Source: Clostridiales bacterium
Lineage (GTDB): Bacteria; Bacillota; Clostridia; Lachnospirales; JAQSXR01
Length of the DNA stretch: 37,790 bases
Reading direction: 5' to 3'
Assembly (NCBI GenBank): GCA_029256575.1
Contig: JAQSXR010000024.1
Coordinates: forward strand, 1 to 37,790
The translations under genes were made by a program, and so were the position numbers. Each line of letters begins with the position of its first letter. Positions within the stretch are counted from its first letter, which is position 1. The notes under the pieces are model-generated. The model worked only from the letters and a program-made list of their open reading frames with translations, had not been told where the DNA came from and did no database searches. Of the stretch, positions 25,345 through 33,715 are shown one piece after another.

Positions 25345-26514
25345 TTGAAAACAACTAAAAAACGGAAGATTTTCATTATTTTACCTATATTTATTCTTAT
25401 TGGAGCTATATTCTTTATATATATAATCAACCCCTTTAAAAAGTATATGACTCCCGTATCAAAACTTTCACTTGCCACATACAATACCTTTCATTCTGAT
25501 ACATTAAAATTCAGTACCAACATTGCTCTTGAAAATATTCTCTATTCCTATAATGATCAATCTGATTTAACGCAAAAGCAGATTGAGGCAATTACTTCAT
25601 TTTTATCAACTGCTTCTATTGACATAGAAACAATATATGATTCAAAACTTAAAAAAATGCAATTTAATTGCAAGCTAAATATTGACAAAAATAGATCAAC
25701 CTCATTTTCAGCATACATAGACAATGATGTACTAGCATTATATTTCGATGAAATAAATCAGGAAATTATATATATAGAGTGGGATCGTCTTAGCGAAATA
25801 TTGGGTACAGATATCTCTTTTCAAGATTATATAGACAAACTATTTTCGATTGATTTCACACCCTTAATAGACGCTGATGTACTTGCTAAAATATACAACT
25901 TATTAAATGATAATCTTACTTTCAAAATAAAAAATTATGTCGAAACAAAAATAAACAAAAACAAGAAGACAACAGAATATGAATTAACTACAACACTCCC
26001 TGAAATGAAAAACCTATTAAATGATTTTAATTCAATCATATTAGCAAATGAAACTTTCAAAGATTCATTATTAAAGGTGCTTAACGGAAGCCTTGATATG
26101 CTTATCGCAGACCTATCAGAAACCAATATCAATTACGAAATCTTAAATAATTGGGTTAATAATAATGATAAATTTTCTGAACAAACAAATATGCTTATAA
26201 AAAATATGAAACACTTACCGAATATTAAATTATATACTTATAAGAATAAATTAGTAAAACTATCATTTTCTAATTTACAAGAAACTAATTTATTTGATAT
26301 ATCATTTTCTTACAAGGCAAACGTAACTACTATATTTTATCCAACTTCATCTGAACTTAAGTGGCTGAATATCTCTGATCGTTCAATAAATTTAGGTTCA
26401 TTCAATTCAAATGAATTAGCTACATTTTACAAGAAATTCACACGTAAACTATATGTATTAAGCTTAAAATATCCAGAGTTCTTGGAGCTCTTTGCTCCGT
26501 TAATAATTGAATAA
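25345..26514 (+). CDS. Membrane-anchored extracytoplasmic protein, unknown function
   Basis: 389 aa, not recognised. A basic N-terminus (KTTKKRKIF) precedes one hydrophobic segment (about 10-30, IILPIFILIGAIFFIYII). The rest is polar and probably faces outside, with alternating beta-like and helical stretches and no cysteine cluster or catalytic motif. Overall layout resembles clostridial anchored proteins of unknown role, sometimes sporulation-linked, but that is only an impression. TTG at 25345 is chosen for the GGGGGG ribosome site 5 nt upstream; an upstream ATG at 25288 has none. It is divergent from the zinc-ribbon gene and converges on asnA. Confidence 0.75.
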   Translation: MKTTKKRKIFIILPIFILIGAIFFIYIINPFKKYMTPVSKLSLATYNTFHSDTLKFSTNIALENILYSYNDQSDLTQKQIEAITSFLSTASIDIETIYDSKLKKMQFNCKLNIDKNRSTSFSAYIDNDVLALYFDEINQEIIYIEWDRLSEILGTDISFQDYIDKLFSIDFTPLIDADVLAKIYNLLNDNLTFKIKNYVETKINKNKKTTEYELTTTLPEMKNLLNDFNSIILANETFKDSLLKVLNGSLDMLIADLSETNINYEILNNWVNNNDKFSEQTNMLIKNMKHLPNIKLYTYKNKLVKLSFSNLQETNLFDISFSYKANVTTIFYPTSSELKWLNISDRSINLGSFNSNELATFYKKFTRKLYVLSLKYPEFLELFAPLIIE

Positions 26515-26517
26515 CAA

Positions 26518-26567
26518 TACAAAAGACCCCAGCAGCATTACCTAAATAAGGTTTATGCTTCTGGGGT
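26518..26567 (-). terminator. Terminator of asnA
   Basis: ACCCCAGAAGCAT / ATGCTGCTGGGGT with one mismatch, then CTTTTGTATT on the minus strand (arms 26526-26538 and 26555-26567). It also lies just after the converging plus-strand gene and may serve both. Confidence 0.85.
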
Positions 26568-26575
26568 AGTTAATT

Positions 26576-27586
26576 CTATAATAAATTAATATTTGATTTT
26601 TTACATTCTTCTACGATATCGTCTGGCCATATTGAGGATTGAACTTCACCAACATGCGCTTTTCTCAAGTAATACATACATAATCTTGATTGACCTATTC
26701 CTCCACCGATTGTATATGGTAACTCACCATTTAAAAGCGATTTTTGGAATGGTAATTCCGCTCTATCTAAACAATTAGATATTTCTAATTGTCTCTTTAA
26801 AGCAAGTTCATCAACTCGTATTCCCATTGACGATAATTCTAGAGCACAATCAAGAACACTGTAATAAACTAGTATATCGCCATTTAACTTCCAATCATCA
26901 TAATCAGGTGCTCTTCCATCATGAATTTCTCCAGAATTAAGAGCTCCACCAATTTGTGTAAGGAAAACGGCTCCATGTAACTTTGTAATTTCATATTCTC
27001 TTTGTTTCGGAGTAAGATTTGGATACATATCTTCCAGTTGTTGTGTTGATACAAATTCGATTTCATCAGGTAATTCAACATTTATATAGTTATATAATTC
27101 AGCCACATATTGCTCTGTATTTCTTATTGCTCTATAGATAGATCTTACTGTTAATTTTAAAGTATCTTCATTTCTATCTGTTCTTGCAATAATCTTTTCC
27201 CAATCCCATTGATCCACATATAAAGAATGAAGATTATCAGTAATTTCATCTCTTCTAATAGCACTCATGTCCGTATAAAGACCTTCACCAATTGAAAATT
27301 CATACCTTTTAAGAGCTTGCCTTTTCCACTTTGCTAGTGAATGCACCACTTCTGCCACTTCTTCATTTTGTTCTTTTATTCCAAAACTAACAGGTCTTTC
27401 GATACCGTTCAAATTATCGTTTAAACCTGTCTTTGGTTTTACAAATAACGGAGCGGTTACTCTAGTAAGATTTAATTGTTTCGATAACTCAATTTCAAAA
27501 AAATCCTTGATTTTCTTAATTGCAACTTCTGTTTCTCTAATTGTTAGTTCTGTAATATAATTTTCTGGAATAATTAAATTGTCCAT
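26576..27586 (-). CDS. asnA: Aspartate--ammonia ligase (asparagine synthetase A)
   Basis: 336 aa AsnA, which makes asparagine from aspartate, ammonia and ATP in the cytoplasm. Family blocks: VTAPLFVKPKTGLNDNLNG, RPVSFGIK, KWKRQALKRYEFSIGEGLYTDMSAIRRDE, LHSLYVDQWDWEK and LPYTIGGGIGQSRLCMYYLRKAHVGEVQ. Length equals the usual about 330 aa. The ATG at 27584-27586 has GGGAGG at 7 nt; an upstream ATG would add nine residues across that ribosome site. It follows the DEAD-box helicase gene by 61 nt with no terminator, so co-transcription is possible. Confidence 0.97.
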   Translation of the reverse strand: MDNLIIPENYITELTIRETEVAIKKIKDFFEIELSKQLNLTRVTAPLFVKPKTGLNDNLNGIERPVSFGIKEQNEEVAEVVHSLAKWKRQALKRYEFSIGEGLYTDMSAIRRDEITDNLHSLYVDQWDWEKIIARTDRNEDTLKLTVRSIYRAIRNTEQYVAELYNYINVELPDEIEFVSTQQLEDMYPNLTPKQREYEITKLHGAVFLTQIGGALNSGEIHDGRAPDYDDWKLNGDILVYYSVLDCALELSSMGIRVDELALKRQLEISNCLDRAELPFQKSLLNGELPYTIGGGIGQSRLCMYYLRKAHVGEVQSSIWPDDIVEECKKSNINLL

Positions 27587-27647
27587 ATAAATACCTCCCA
27601 TCCGATTTATCAAATGCTTACAACTTTATATATTTAATGAAATAGAA

Positions 27648-29258
27648 TTATTTTCTATCTCTTTTGCCTTCAATTTTTTTACCAGCTGGTTCAATGTTGA
27701 TTGATTTACCTTTGATCTTGGCATCTTTCATTACTTTTACAACTTCCTTCGCATATTCTCTAGGAACTTCTACAAAAGAATATTTATCGTACATATCAAT
27801 AATACCGATTAATTTACCTGGCATTCCTGTTTCTCCAGCAATTGCACCTAGAATATCACCTGGTTTAATTCTTTGGTTCTTACCAATATTCATAAATAAA
27901 CGAACCATGCCTTCTTCAGCACCTGTATCATCAATTAAATACTCTTCTTCTTCAATGTTTTCTATTTCTTCGATTCCTAATGACATAAGCATAAATGCAG
28001 CGGCAATTTCATTAACCGAAATATCATCAACTGTTATCTTTTCAATTGCATCCATATATTTCTTAAGGTCTTCATGTTTTGCAATTTCAGTTACTTTTTC
28101 TAAAAGGCTAGTCATTTTTATATATTCTACATCGCCAACAGATGGAACTGTTTGATGTTTAATCTTTGTATTGCTATATTTTTGAATATCTCTAAGTTTG
28201 TATATTTCTTTACCTACTACAAATGTAAAGGATTTACCTAAACGGCCTGCACGACCTGTACGTCCAATTCTATGAACATAATATTCTTCATCTTGAGGAA
28301 CATCGTAATTAAATACTATTTCGATATCATCAACATCGATACCTCTAGCAGCTACATCTGTTGCAACAAGAATTTCAGTTCTTCCTGTTCTAAAACTTTT
28401 CATAACTCTATCTCTTTGAACTTGTTTTAAATCGCCATGTAATCCTTCAGCAAAGTAGCCTCTACCTTGTAAATTTGAAACAGTTTCGTCAACTTGTCTC
28501 TTCGTATTACAAAATACAAGTGAAAGTTTTGGATTATACATATCTAATAGACGACATAAAATCTCTGGTTTATCTTTTTGTTTAACTTCGAAATAACATT
28601 GTTCAATGTTTGGAACAGTTAATTCTTTTTTAACTACTTTAACTATTTCTGGATTATTTTGAAATCTTGATGCAATATCTTGGATTTGCTTAGGCATTGT
28701 AGCAGAAAACATAATTGTTTGTCTTTCCTTTGGCGTTTCCTTTAATATTGTTTCAATATCTTCTAAAAATCCCATGTTAAGCATTTCATCTGCTTCATCT
28801 AAAACTATACATTTTATATGCTCAAGTTTAAGTGTTTTTCTTCTCATATGATCCATTACACGACCAGGAGTTCCTATTACAATATGAGTTCCTGCTTTTA
28901 ATGATCTCATTTGTTTTGATATTTCTTGTCCACCGTATATCGGTAATGTTTTAATTCCAGGTAAATATTTAGCTATTTTTCTTATTTCTTCTGCAACCTG
29001 GATTGCTAATTCTCTTGTCGGACATAATATAAGAGCTTGAACGTTCTTATCTTTTAGATCAATCTTTTCTAATACAGGGATTGCAAATGTTGCTGTTTTT
29101 CCTGTTCCAGTTTGTGCTTGTCCAATTATATCTTTTCCTGATAATACGATAGGAATTGCTTTGCTTTGAATTGGCGTTGCTTCTTCAAATCCCATATCCT
29201 CTATTGCTTTTTTTATTAATTCAGAAATCTCTAACTCTTGAAATTTAATTCTTTCCAT
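27648..29258 (-). CDS. DEAD-box ATP-dependent RNA helicase with DbpA-type C-terminal domain
   Basis: 536 aa RNA helicase for ribosome assembly or mRNA turnover. Motifs in order: Q motif near 10-33 (FEEATPIQSKAIP), AQTGTGKT (48-55), PTRELA, DEAD (about 155), SAT, ARGID and HRIGRTGRAGR. The C-terminal about 80 residues (VRLFMNIGKNQRIKPGDILGAI.. to ..GKSINIEPAGKK) match the DbpA RNA-binding domain. It is expressed from a strong promoter with a leader of about 145 nt, as in cold-shock helicases. It is of DeaD/CsdA or CshA type; a finer name is uncertain. Confidence 0.95.
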   Translation of the reverse strand: MERIKFQELEISELIKKAIEDMGFEEATPIQSKAIPIVLSGKDIIGQAQTGTGKTATFAIPVLEKIDLKDKNVQALILCPTRELAIQVAEEIRKIAKYLPGIKTLPIYGGQEISKQMRSLKAGTHIVIGTPGRVMDHMRRKTLKLEHIKCIVLDEADEMLNMGFLEDIETILKETPKERQTIMFSATMPKQIQDIASRFQNNPEIVKVVKKELTVPNIEQCYFEVKQKDKPEILCRLLDMYNPKLSLVFCNTKRQVDETVSNLQGRGYFAEGLHGDLKQVQRDRVMKSFRTGRTEILVATDVAARGIDVDDIEIVFNYDVPQDEEYYVHRIGRTGRAGRLGKSFTFVVGKEIYKLRDIQKYSNTKIKHQTVPSVGDVEYIKMTSLLEKVTEIAKHEDLKKYMDAIEKITVDDISVNEIAAAFMLMSLGIEEIENIEEEEYLIDDTGAEEGMVRLFMNIGKNQRIKPGDILGAIAGETGMPGKLIGIIDMYDKYSFVEVPREYAKEVVKVMKDAKIKGKSINIEPAGKKIEGKRDRK

Positions 29259-29583
29259 TCTTTGTTCCTTTCATTATAGGCACCAGCCCATTAACTATAC
29301 AAACTACACTAAAATTTTCTTAATTTATATGTTATACGCTAGCAATGTGTATTAGTATAGCTATTACCATCCCTAACTAAACTATTCTCTTTTTTACACT
29401 ATTCGTTTTATAATAGCAAACCTCCATAACAAAGTCAAACATTATTTTAAAAATTACCTCTTGATTTTTTTAATCATATCTGATAGTATCTAATTAAAGA
29501 TGATATAGTTTTTAAAACTATGTTAAGTGAATATATATATTTGTATTGAACATACTATATATAAAATTTAAGGAGGAATTGTT
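29259..29583. other. Divergent intergenic region with long helicase leader
   Basis: 325 nt. The minus side holds the helicase promoter (29410-29438) and a leader of about 145 nt with several short inverted repeats (for example AGCTATAC..GCGTATAA). The plus side is very AT-rich and holds the hemolysin III gene promoter region and its AAGGAGG ribosome site; no single good -35/-10 pair stands out there. Confidence 0.6.
29410..29438 (-). promoter_or_regulatory. Sigma-A promoter of the DEAD-box helicase
   Basis: Minus strand TTGACT (29433-29438), 17 nt, TATTAT (29410-29415). The predicted start near 29402 lies about 145 nt from the ATG, implying a long leader. Confidence 0.75.
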
Positions 29584-30228
29584 ATGAAAATAAATATTAA
29601 AGATCCCATCAGCGCGCTAACTCATTACATCGGACAGCTGCTTTCCATTTTAGGAACTATCTTGTTATTAATGAAAGCTGCTCCAATTGCAAGTACTTCA
29701 ACTATCGGTATATTGTTTGTTTTTGGACTTAGTTTAATACTACTATATACTGCTAGTACTGTATATCACACTTTTGATGTATCTAATAAAATTAATAATA
29801 TACTTAGAAAAATCGACCATATGATGATATTTGTCCTAATTGCAGGAACATATACTCCTATTTGTTTAATTACATTGAAGGGTAGGGTAGGTTGGATATT
29901 ATTTGGTATAGTTTGGAGTGCTGCTCTACTTGGTTTTTTAGTTAAATTATTGTGGATAACAGCCCCACGTTGGGTTTCTTCATTATTATATATATTAATG
30001 GGCTGGACAGTTGTTGGAGCCTTCTCACCACTATTACAAGTGCTTCCGGTTCCTGGCTTACTATGGCTAATGATTGGTGGTATCATATATACGATTGGTG
30101 GAGTAATTTATGCTTTAGATTGTTCCCCTATTAAAACAAAATACTTTGGAGGACATGAATTATTCCATATATTTGTACTCGCTGGAAGCTTCTGTCACTT
30201 TATCTTTATATATAATTTTGTAATATAA
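29584..30228 (+). CDS. trhA: Hemolysin III / TrhA family membrane protein
   Basis: 214 aa PAQR-type membrane protein with seven hydrophobic segments. Metal-ligand residues typical of the family are visible: ASTVYHTF near the second span, RKIDHMMIFVLIAGTYTPICL, and the C-terminal GGHELFHIFVLAGSFCHFIFIY. Bacterial members have been linked to membrane fluidity homeostasis; the hemolysin name is historical. ATG with AAGGAGG at about 7 nt. Monocistronic. Confidence 0.94.
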   Translation: MKINIKDPISALTHYIGQLLSILGTILLLMKAAPIASTSTIGILFVFGLSLILLYTASTVYHTFDVSNKINNILRKIDHMMIFVLIAGTYTPICLITLKGRVGWILFGIVWSAALLGFLVKLLWITAPRWVSSLLYILMGWTVVGAFSPLLQVLPVPGLLWLMIGGIIYTIGGVIYALDCSPIKTKYFGGHELFHIFVLAGSFCHFIFIYNFVI

Positions 30229-30363
30229 TTATTTACTAAATATATATTTTTTATAACTTTTATTAAGTTCTCTAAAAATTAAATTTATGGTAGTACTTTA
30301 TAAAAATATAAAATATATTAATATATTCGAACATGAAAAATAAAAATTTAGTTCACTTATTAT

Positions 30364-30400
30364 AAGGAGACTTTAGATGATAAATCTAGGTCTTCTTTTT
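30364..30400 (+). terminator. Terminator after hemolysin III gene
   Basis: AGACTTTAGAT / ATCTAGGTCT then TCTTTTT. It is about 140 nt after the stop codon, so the assignment is probable rather than certain. Confidence 0.55.
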
Positions 30401-30437
30401 CAAGGTAAACTAATATAAATTTCTAGCAATGAAAATA

Positions 30438-30465
30438 TTGACTACAATTTTAAATAATGTATAAT
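30438..30465 (+). promoter_or_regulatory. Sigma-A promoter of the GH13 gene
   Basis: TTGACT (30438-30443), 16 nt, TATAAT (30460-30465). Predicted start near 30472, about 30 nt before the TTG start codon. Confidence 0.8.
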
Positions 30466-30502
30466 TAAAATGTTAATCGCTTTACTAGAGGAGGTATGCA
30501 GA

Positions 30503-31984
30503 TTGAAGAAAATCAAATCATCTACACTAATAATCCTAATATTATCAGTATTATTGGTGGGATGTTCAAAAGAAACAAAAAAGGAAGTAGTTAGCACTAC
30601 TACAGAAGCTGTAGTAACAACCCCTACTGAAGATTCAGTAACACTAACGACTACGGTCGAAGCAGAACCCGAAACAACAAAGGCAACCCCTGATTGGGCA
30701 GACAAGGCAGTAATTTATGAAGTTAATGTCCGACAATATACTGCCGAGGGTACCTTCAATGCTTTTTCAGAACACCTTGAGCGTTTAAAAGAACTTGGTG
30801 TAAATACTTTATGGTTTATGCCAATCTATCCTATTTCCGAAACGAATAGGAAAGGCACATTAGGATCGTATTATGCAATTAGTGATTACACTGCTATTAA
30901 TCCAGAATTCGGAACACTCGAAGACTTCAAAGCTTTAGTTGCGAAGGCACACGAAATGGGCTTTAAGGTTGTACTTGACTGGGTAGCCAATCACACGGGT
31001 TGGGATTCAACCTGGATTTTAGAGCATCCAGATTGGTACTTACAAAATGAATCTGGCGAAATCGTATGTCCTCCAGGTACTGATTGGGATGATGTAGCAC
31101 AATTAAACTTTGAAAGTACTGATTTACGTCAAGAAATGATAAAGTCCATGAAATATTGGGTTGAAGAAATTGATGTTGATGGTTTTAGATGTGATTATGC
31201 TATAGGCGTTCCCCTTGATTTCTGGGAAGCAGCCCGTGAAGAACTGACATCTGTCAAAGAAGTGTATATGTTAGCTGAAGATGATCAAAGTAAATCTTTT
31301 TTACTTAAAGCATTTGATAGCAATTACAACTGGAAATTTTTCCAAAATGTTACATCAGTTGCGAAAGGTACTAAGAAAGCTTCCACAATTGAGGATTACA
31401 TAAACAGAAATAATGTATTGCCAGAAGGATCTTTCCCAATAAATTTCATAGATAATCATGATGAAAATTCTTGGAACGGAACAATTCAAAGCAGATTAGG
31501 TGATGAACCTGTAAATGCTATAACAGCCTTGATATTTACAATGCCTGGTGCTCCACTTATATATTCCGGCCAAGAAGCAGGATTAAATAAGAGTCTTCAG
31601 TTCTTTGAGAAAGATGAAATTGAATGGTCTAACTTTCCTTACTCAGACATTATATCAAAACTGTGTGATATAAAAATTAATAATCCAGCACTTTATAATG
31701 GAATTGGCGGGAAATTGCAATTTGTCGAACAGGATAATGTCAATGTAATTGCCTTTGAAAGAACGAAAGATGATAATAAGATAACAGTTATTATTAATAT
31801 GAGTAAAGATAATCAAGTATTCACACTTGATACAAGTAATCTATTAGATTCTGACATCCTACTTCATGGTATTGGTGCTGATAAGACAAATGATACAATT
31901 GAAAAAGCTTCATCAGAAACACTCAACACTCTAAAAAGTCTTTCACCTTGGGAATTCTACATATTCTCAACTAAATTAAATTAA
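30503..31984 (+). CDS. GH13 alpha-amylase family lipoprotein
   Basis: 493 aa surface-anchored glycoside hydrolase. The TTG start (AGGAGG 8 nt upstream) gives a lipoprotein signal ending LLVGC (Cys21), then a Thr/Glu-rich linker to about residue 65 and the catalytic barrel. GH13 conserved regions: DWVANHT, GFRCDYA (nucleophile Asp), LAEDD (acid Glu) and FIDNHDEN. A compact C-terminal beta domain follows. It probably cleaves alpha-glucans outside the cell; the importer at 17023-20203 would be a plausible uptake partner, though not adjacent. Confidence 0.93.
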   Translation: MKKIKSSTLIILILSVLLVGCSKETKKEVVSTTTEAVVTTPTEDSVTLTTTVEAEPETTKATPDWADKAVIYEVNVRQYTAEGTFNAFSEHLERLKELGVNTLWFMPIYPISETNRKGTLGSYYAISDYTAINPEFGTLEDFKALVAKAHEMGFKVVLDWVANHTGWDSTWILEHPDWYLQNESGEIVCPPGTDWDDVAQLNFESTDLRQEMIKSMKYWVEEIDVDGFRCDYAIGVPLDFWEAAREELTSVKEVYMLAEDDQSKSFLLKAFDSNYNWKFFQNVTSVAKGTKKASTIEDYINRNNVLPEGSFPINFIDNHDENSWNGTIQSRLGDEPVNAITALIFTMPGAPLIYSGQEAGLNKSLQFFEKDEIEWSNFPYSDIISKLCDIKINNPALYNGIGGKLQFVEQDNVNVIAFERTKDDNKITVIINMSKDNQVFTLDTSNLLDSDILLHGIGADKTNDTIEKASSETLNTLKSLSPWEFYIFSTKLN

Positions 31985-31994
31985 TATAAGCAGG

Positions 31995-32027
31995 ACTCCC
32001 TTTTTACTTGATAAATTGGGAGTTTTG
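31995..32027 (+). terminator. Terminator of the GH13 gene
   Basis: ACTCCC / GGGAGT (31995-32000 with 32018-32023) followed by TTTTG, 11 nt after the stop codon. Confidence 0.6.
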
Positions 32028-32042
32028 TATTGTATTTAACTT

Positions 32043-32078
32043 AAAAATGGTATATTTCTAAAGAAATATACCATTTTT
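32043..32078. terminator. Bidirectional terminator, GH13 / M23 genes
   Basis: A 17-bp perfect inverted repeat with a 2-nt loop (32043-32059 with 32062-32078), AAAAATGG..CCATTTTT, between two converging genes. Confidence 0.85.
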
Positions 32079-32120
32079 AGTAAGGCCAACTAATAAATAT
32101 ATAGGTTGCGCTATTTATTT

Positions 32121-32954
32121 TTATTTTACGATTGTAGAAGGATCAATTGGTTTTTCATCTTTTAATATTTTAAAATATAGATTTGATCCATTTTTAACAT
32201 AATATTTTGTTGGATTTTCAACTGCACCTATTTGAGAATTTTGTTCAACGATGTCTCCTTCTTTTAAAGCAACATCCTTAAGTTGTCCATATACTGTCTT
32301 GTATCCATTACCATGATCTAGAGTAACAGTTATTCCAGTTTCTTCATTTGTTTCAATCTTCTCTACTTTACCTTTTGCTGCTGCATTTACAGATGTTCCT
32401 ACCTCTGCTTTTATACAGATTGCAGGATTACATTTATACTGATCAAGGGTTGCAAAATAAATACCTTTATCCATACTATATGGAAGTAGTATTTCACCAA
32501 TTAATGGCCATTTCATTCCTTCCCCTTCATCGAAGTGTAAATCATCTGTCTTATCTTTCTTACCTCCAGCAATTACATTGATAACAGATTGAGTATCATC
32601 ATTAGAATCAACTACTTCATCTCCATTATTGTTAGTGGTTCCATTTGCTGGAATCTTTGCTACTGGTTTTCCGTCTGGCCCTATTAACGCACCATTAACT
32701 ACTGTAAAATCGCTTGTTGGATATTCAACAATTGGTTTTTGTGAATCTTGTATGCCGTCTGTATCGTTATTAGAATTATCAACAACATCTACATTTTCGT
32801 CTGGTTCGTTTAAATCAACCACTGGATTCTTATTTGCGTCTTTTCCCACCCTATTACTATAGATTATGGTGATAAGCGTAAATACTGAAACAAACCCTAA
32901 CAGCAATACTAAGTAAAACTCTTTTTGTTTAAAGTTTTTTAATCTTCTCATCAT
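32121..32954 (-). CDS. Membrane-anchored degenerate M23 (LytM) protein, SpoIIQ-like
   Basis: About 277 aa: short basic N-terminus, one membrane span (about 15-32, LVLLLGFVSVFTLITIIY), an Asp/Asn-rich linker, and a C-terminal LytM fold (about 155-277) with AAAKGKVEKI..TVTLDHGNGYKTVYGQL and VKNGSNLYFKIL. The zinc-binding His and Asp of active M23 peptidases are absent (ICIKAEVG in place of HxGxD; YGQL in place of YxHL), so it should be inactive. This plan and length fit SpoIIQ, the forespore part of the SpoIIQ-SpoIIIAH channel. Start ATG at 32952-32954 is after AGAGGTG. A plain envelope scaffold protein is the alternative. Confidence 0.75.
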   Translation of the reverse strand: MMRRLKNFKQKEFYLVLLLGFVSVFTLITIIYSNRVGKDANKNPVVDLNEPDENVDVVDNSNNDTDGIQDSQKPIVEYPTSDFTVVNGALIGPDGKPVAKIPANGTTNNNGDEVVDSNDDTQSVINVIAGGKKDKTDDLHFDEGEGMKWPLIGEILLPYSMDKGIYFATLDQYKCNPAICIKAEVGTSVNAAAKGKVEKIETNEETGITVTLDHGNGYKTVYGQLKDVALKEGDIVEQNSQIGAVENPTKYYVKNGSNLYFKILKDEKPIDPSTIVK

Positions 32955-33013
32955 GTTTTCACCTCTGACCATATTATGTCCAAGGTTTTGAAACAGTATA
33001 CATTATCTACTAA

Positions 33014-33664
33014 CTATCTTTTAATATTATCCAAAAAATATTTACATTGTTGTTGTAAGAAACATACATTACATTTCGGATTTCGTGCAACACAAATTTC
33101 TCTTCCAAGTTTTATAATTTGGAAATTATATCGAATCCAATTATCTTCTGGCAACACCTTCATCAAGTCTAGCTCTATTTTTTCAGGATCACTTTCTTTT
33201 GTAAAGCCTAATCGATTGGATATTCTTTTTACGTGAGTATCCACGACAATACTCTGAATATTATAAATATTCCCTCTTATTACATTTGCCGTTTTTCTAC
33301 CTACTCCGTCCAATTCAATAAGCTTTTCTATTTCAGATGGAACATCCCCGTTATATTTTTCTAGAAGTTTTCTACAACAGTTAATAATATTCTTTGCTTT
33401 GTTTCTATAAAATCCTGTGGAATAGATATCCTTTTCTAACTCCAATATGTCTGCACTTGCAAAAGCCTCAACTGTTGTATATTTCTTAAATAAGCTTTTT
33501 GTTACGATATTGACTCTCTCATCTGTACATTGAGCACTTAAAATTGTTGCAATTAGCAATTGCCATGGCATCTCATAATCCAAATAGCAATAAAGATCCA
33601 AACCATAAGTATTGTCTAGTAGTTCAAGGACATCATCTATTCTCTTTTTCTCTTTCTTTTTCAA
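33014..33664 (-). CDS. nth: Endonuclease III
   Basis: 216 aa DNA glycosylase/AP lyase that removes oxidised pyrimidines. The helix-hairpin-helix LDGVGRKTANVI carries the catalytic Lys124, and VVDTHVKRISNRLG carries Asp142. Four cysteines at 191, 198, 201 and 207 (C-x6-C-x2-C-x5-C) bind the 4Fe-4S cluster. TTG at 33662-33664 is chosen for AAGGAGG at 7 nt. It lies 51 nt after the radical SAM gene on the same strand. Confidence 0.97.
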   Translation of the reverse strand: MKKKEKKRIDDVLELLDNTYGLDLYCYLDYEMPWQLLIATILSAQCTDERVNIVTKSLFKKYTTVEAFASADILELEKDIYSTGFYRNKAKNIINCCRKLLEKYNGDVPSEIEKLIELDGVGRKTANVIRGNIYNIQSIVVDTHVKRISNRLGFTKESDPEKIELDLMKVLPEDNWIRYNFQIIKLGREICVARNPKCNVCFLQQQCKYFLDNIKR

Positions 33665-33715
33665 AATAAATCCTCCTTGTACACTTATTATCAATAATTA
33701 TTCTAATCTAAATAT

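Noticed and set aside
29766-30086. 106-codon antisense ORF inside the TrhA gene
   Set aside because: It mirrors the conserved membrane protein on the other strand, has no ribosome site and no recognisable domain.
30377-30418. A 13-codon ORF with AAGGAG upstream, before the GH13 gene
   Set aside because: It lies inside a good terminator hairpin and before the GH13 promoter, so it would not be part of that mRNA as a leader peptide.
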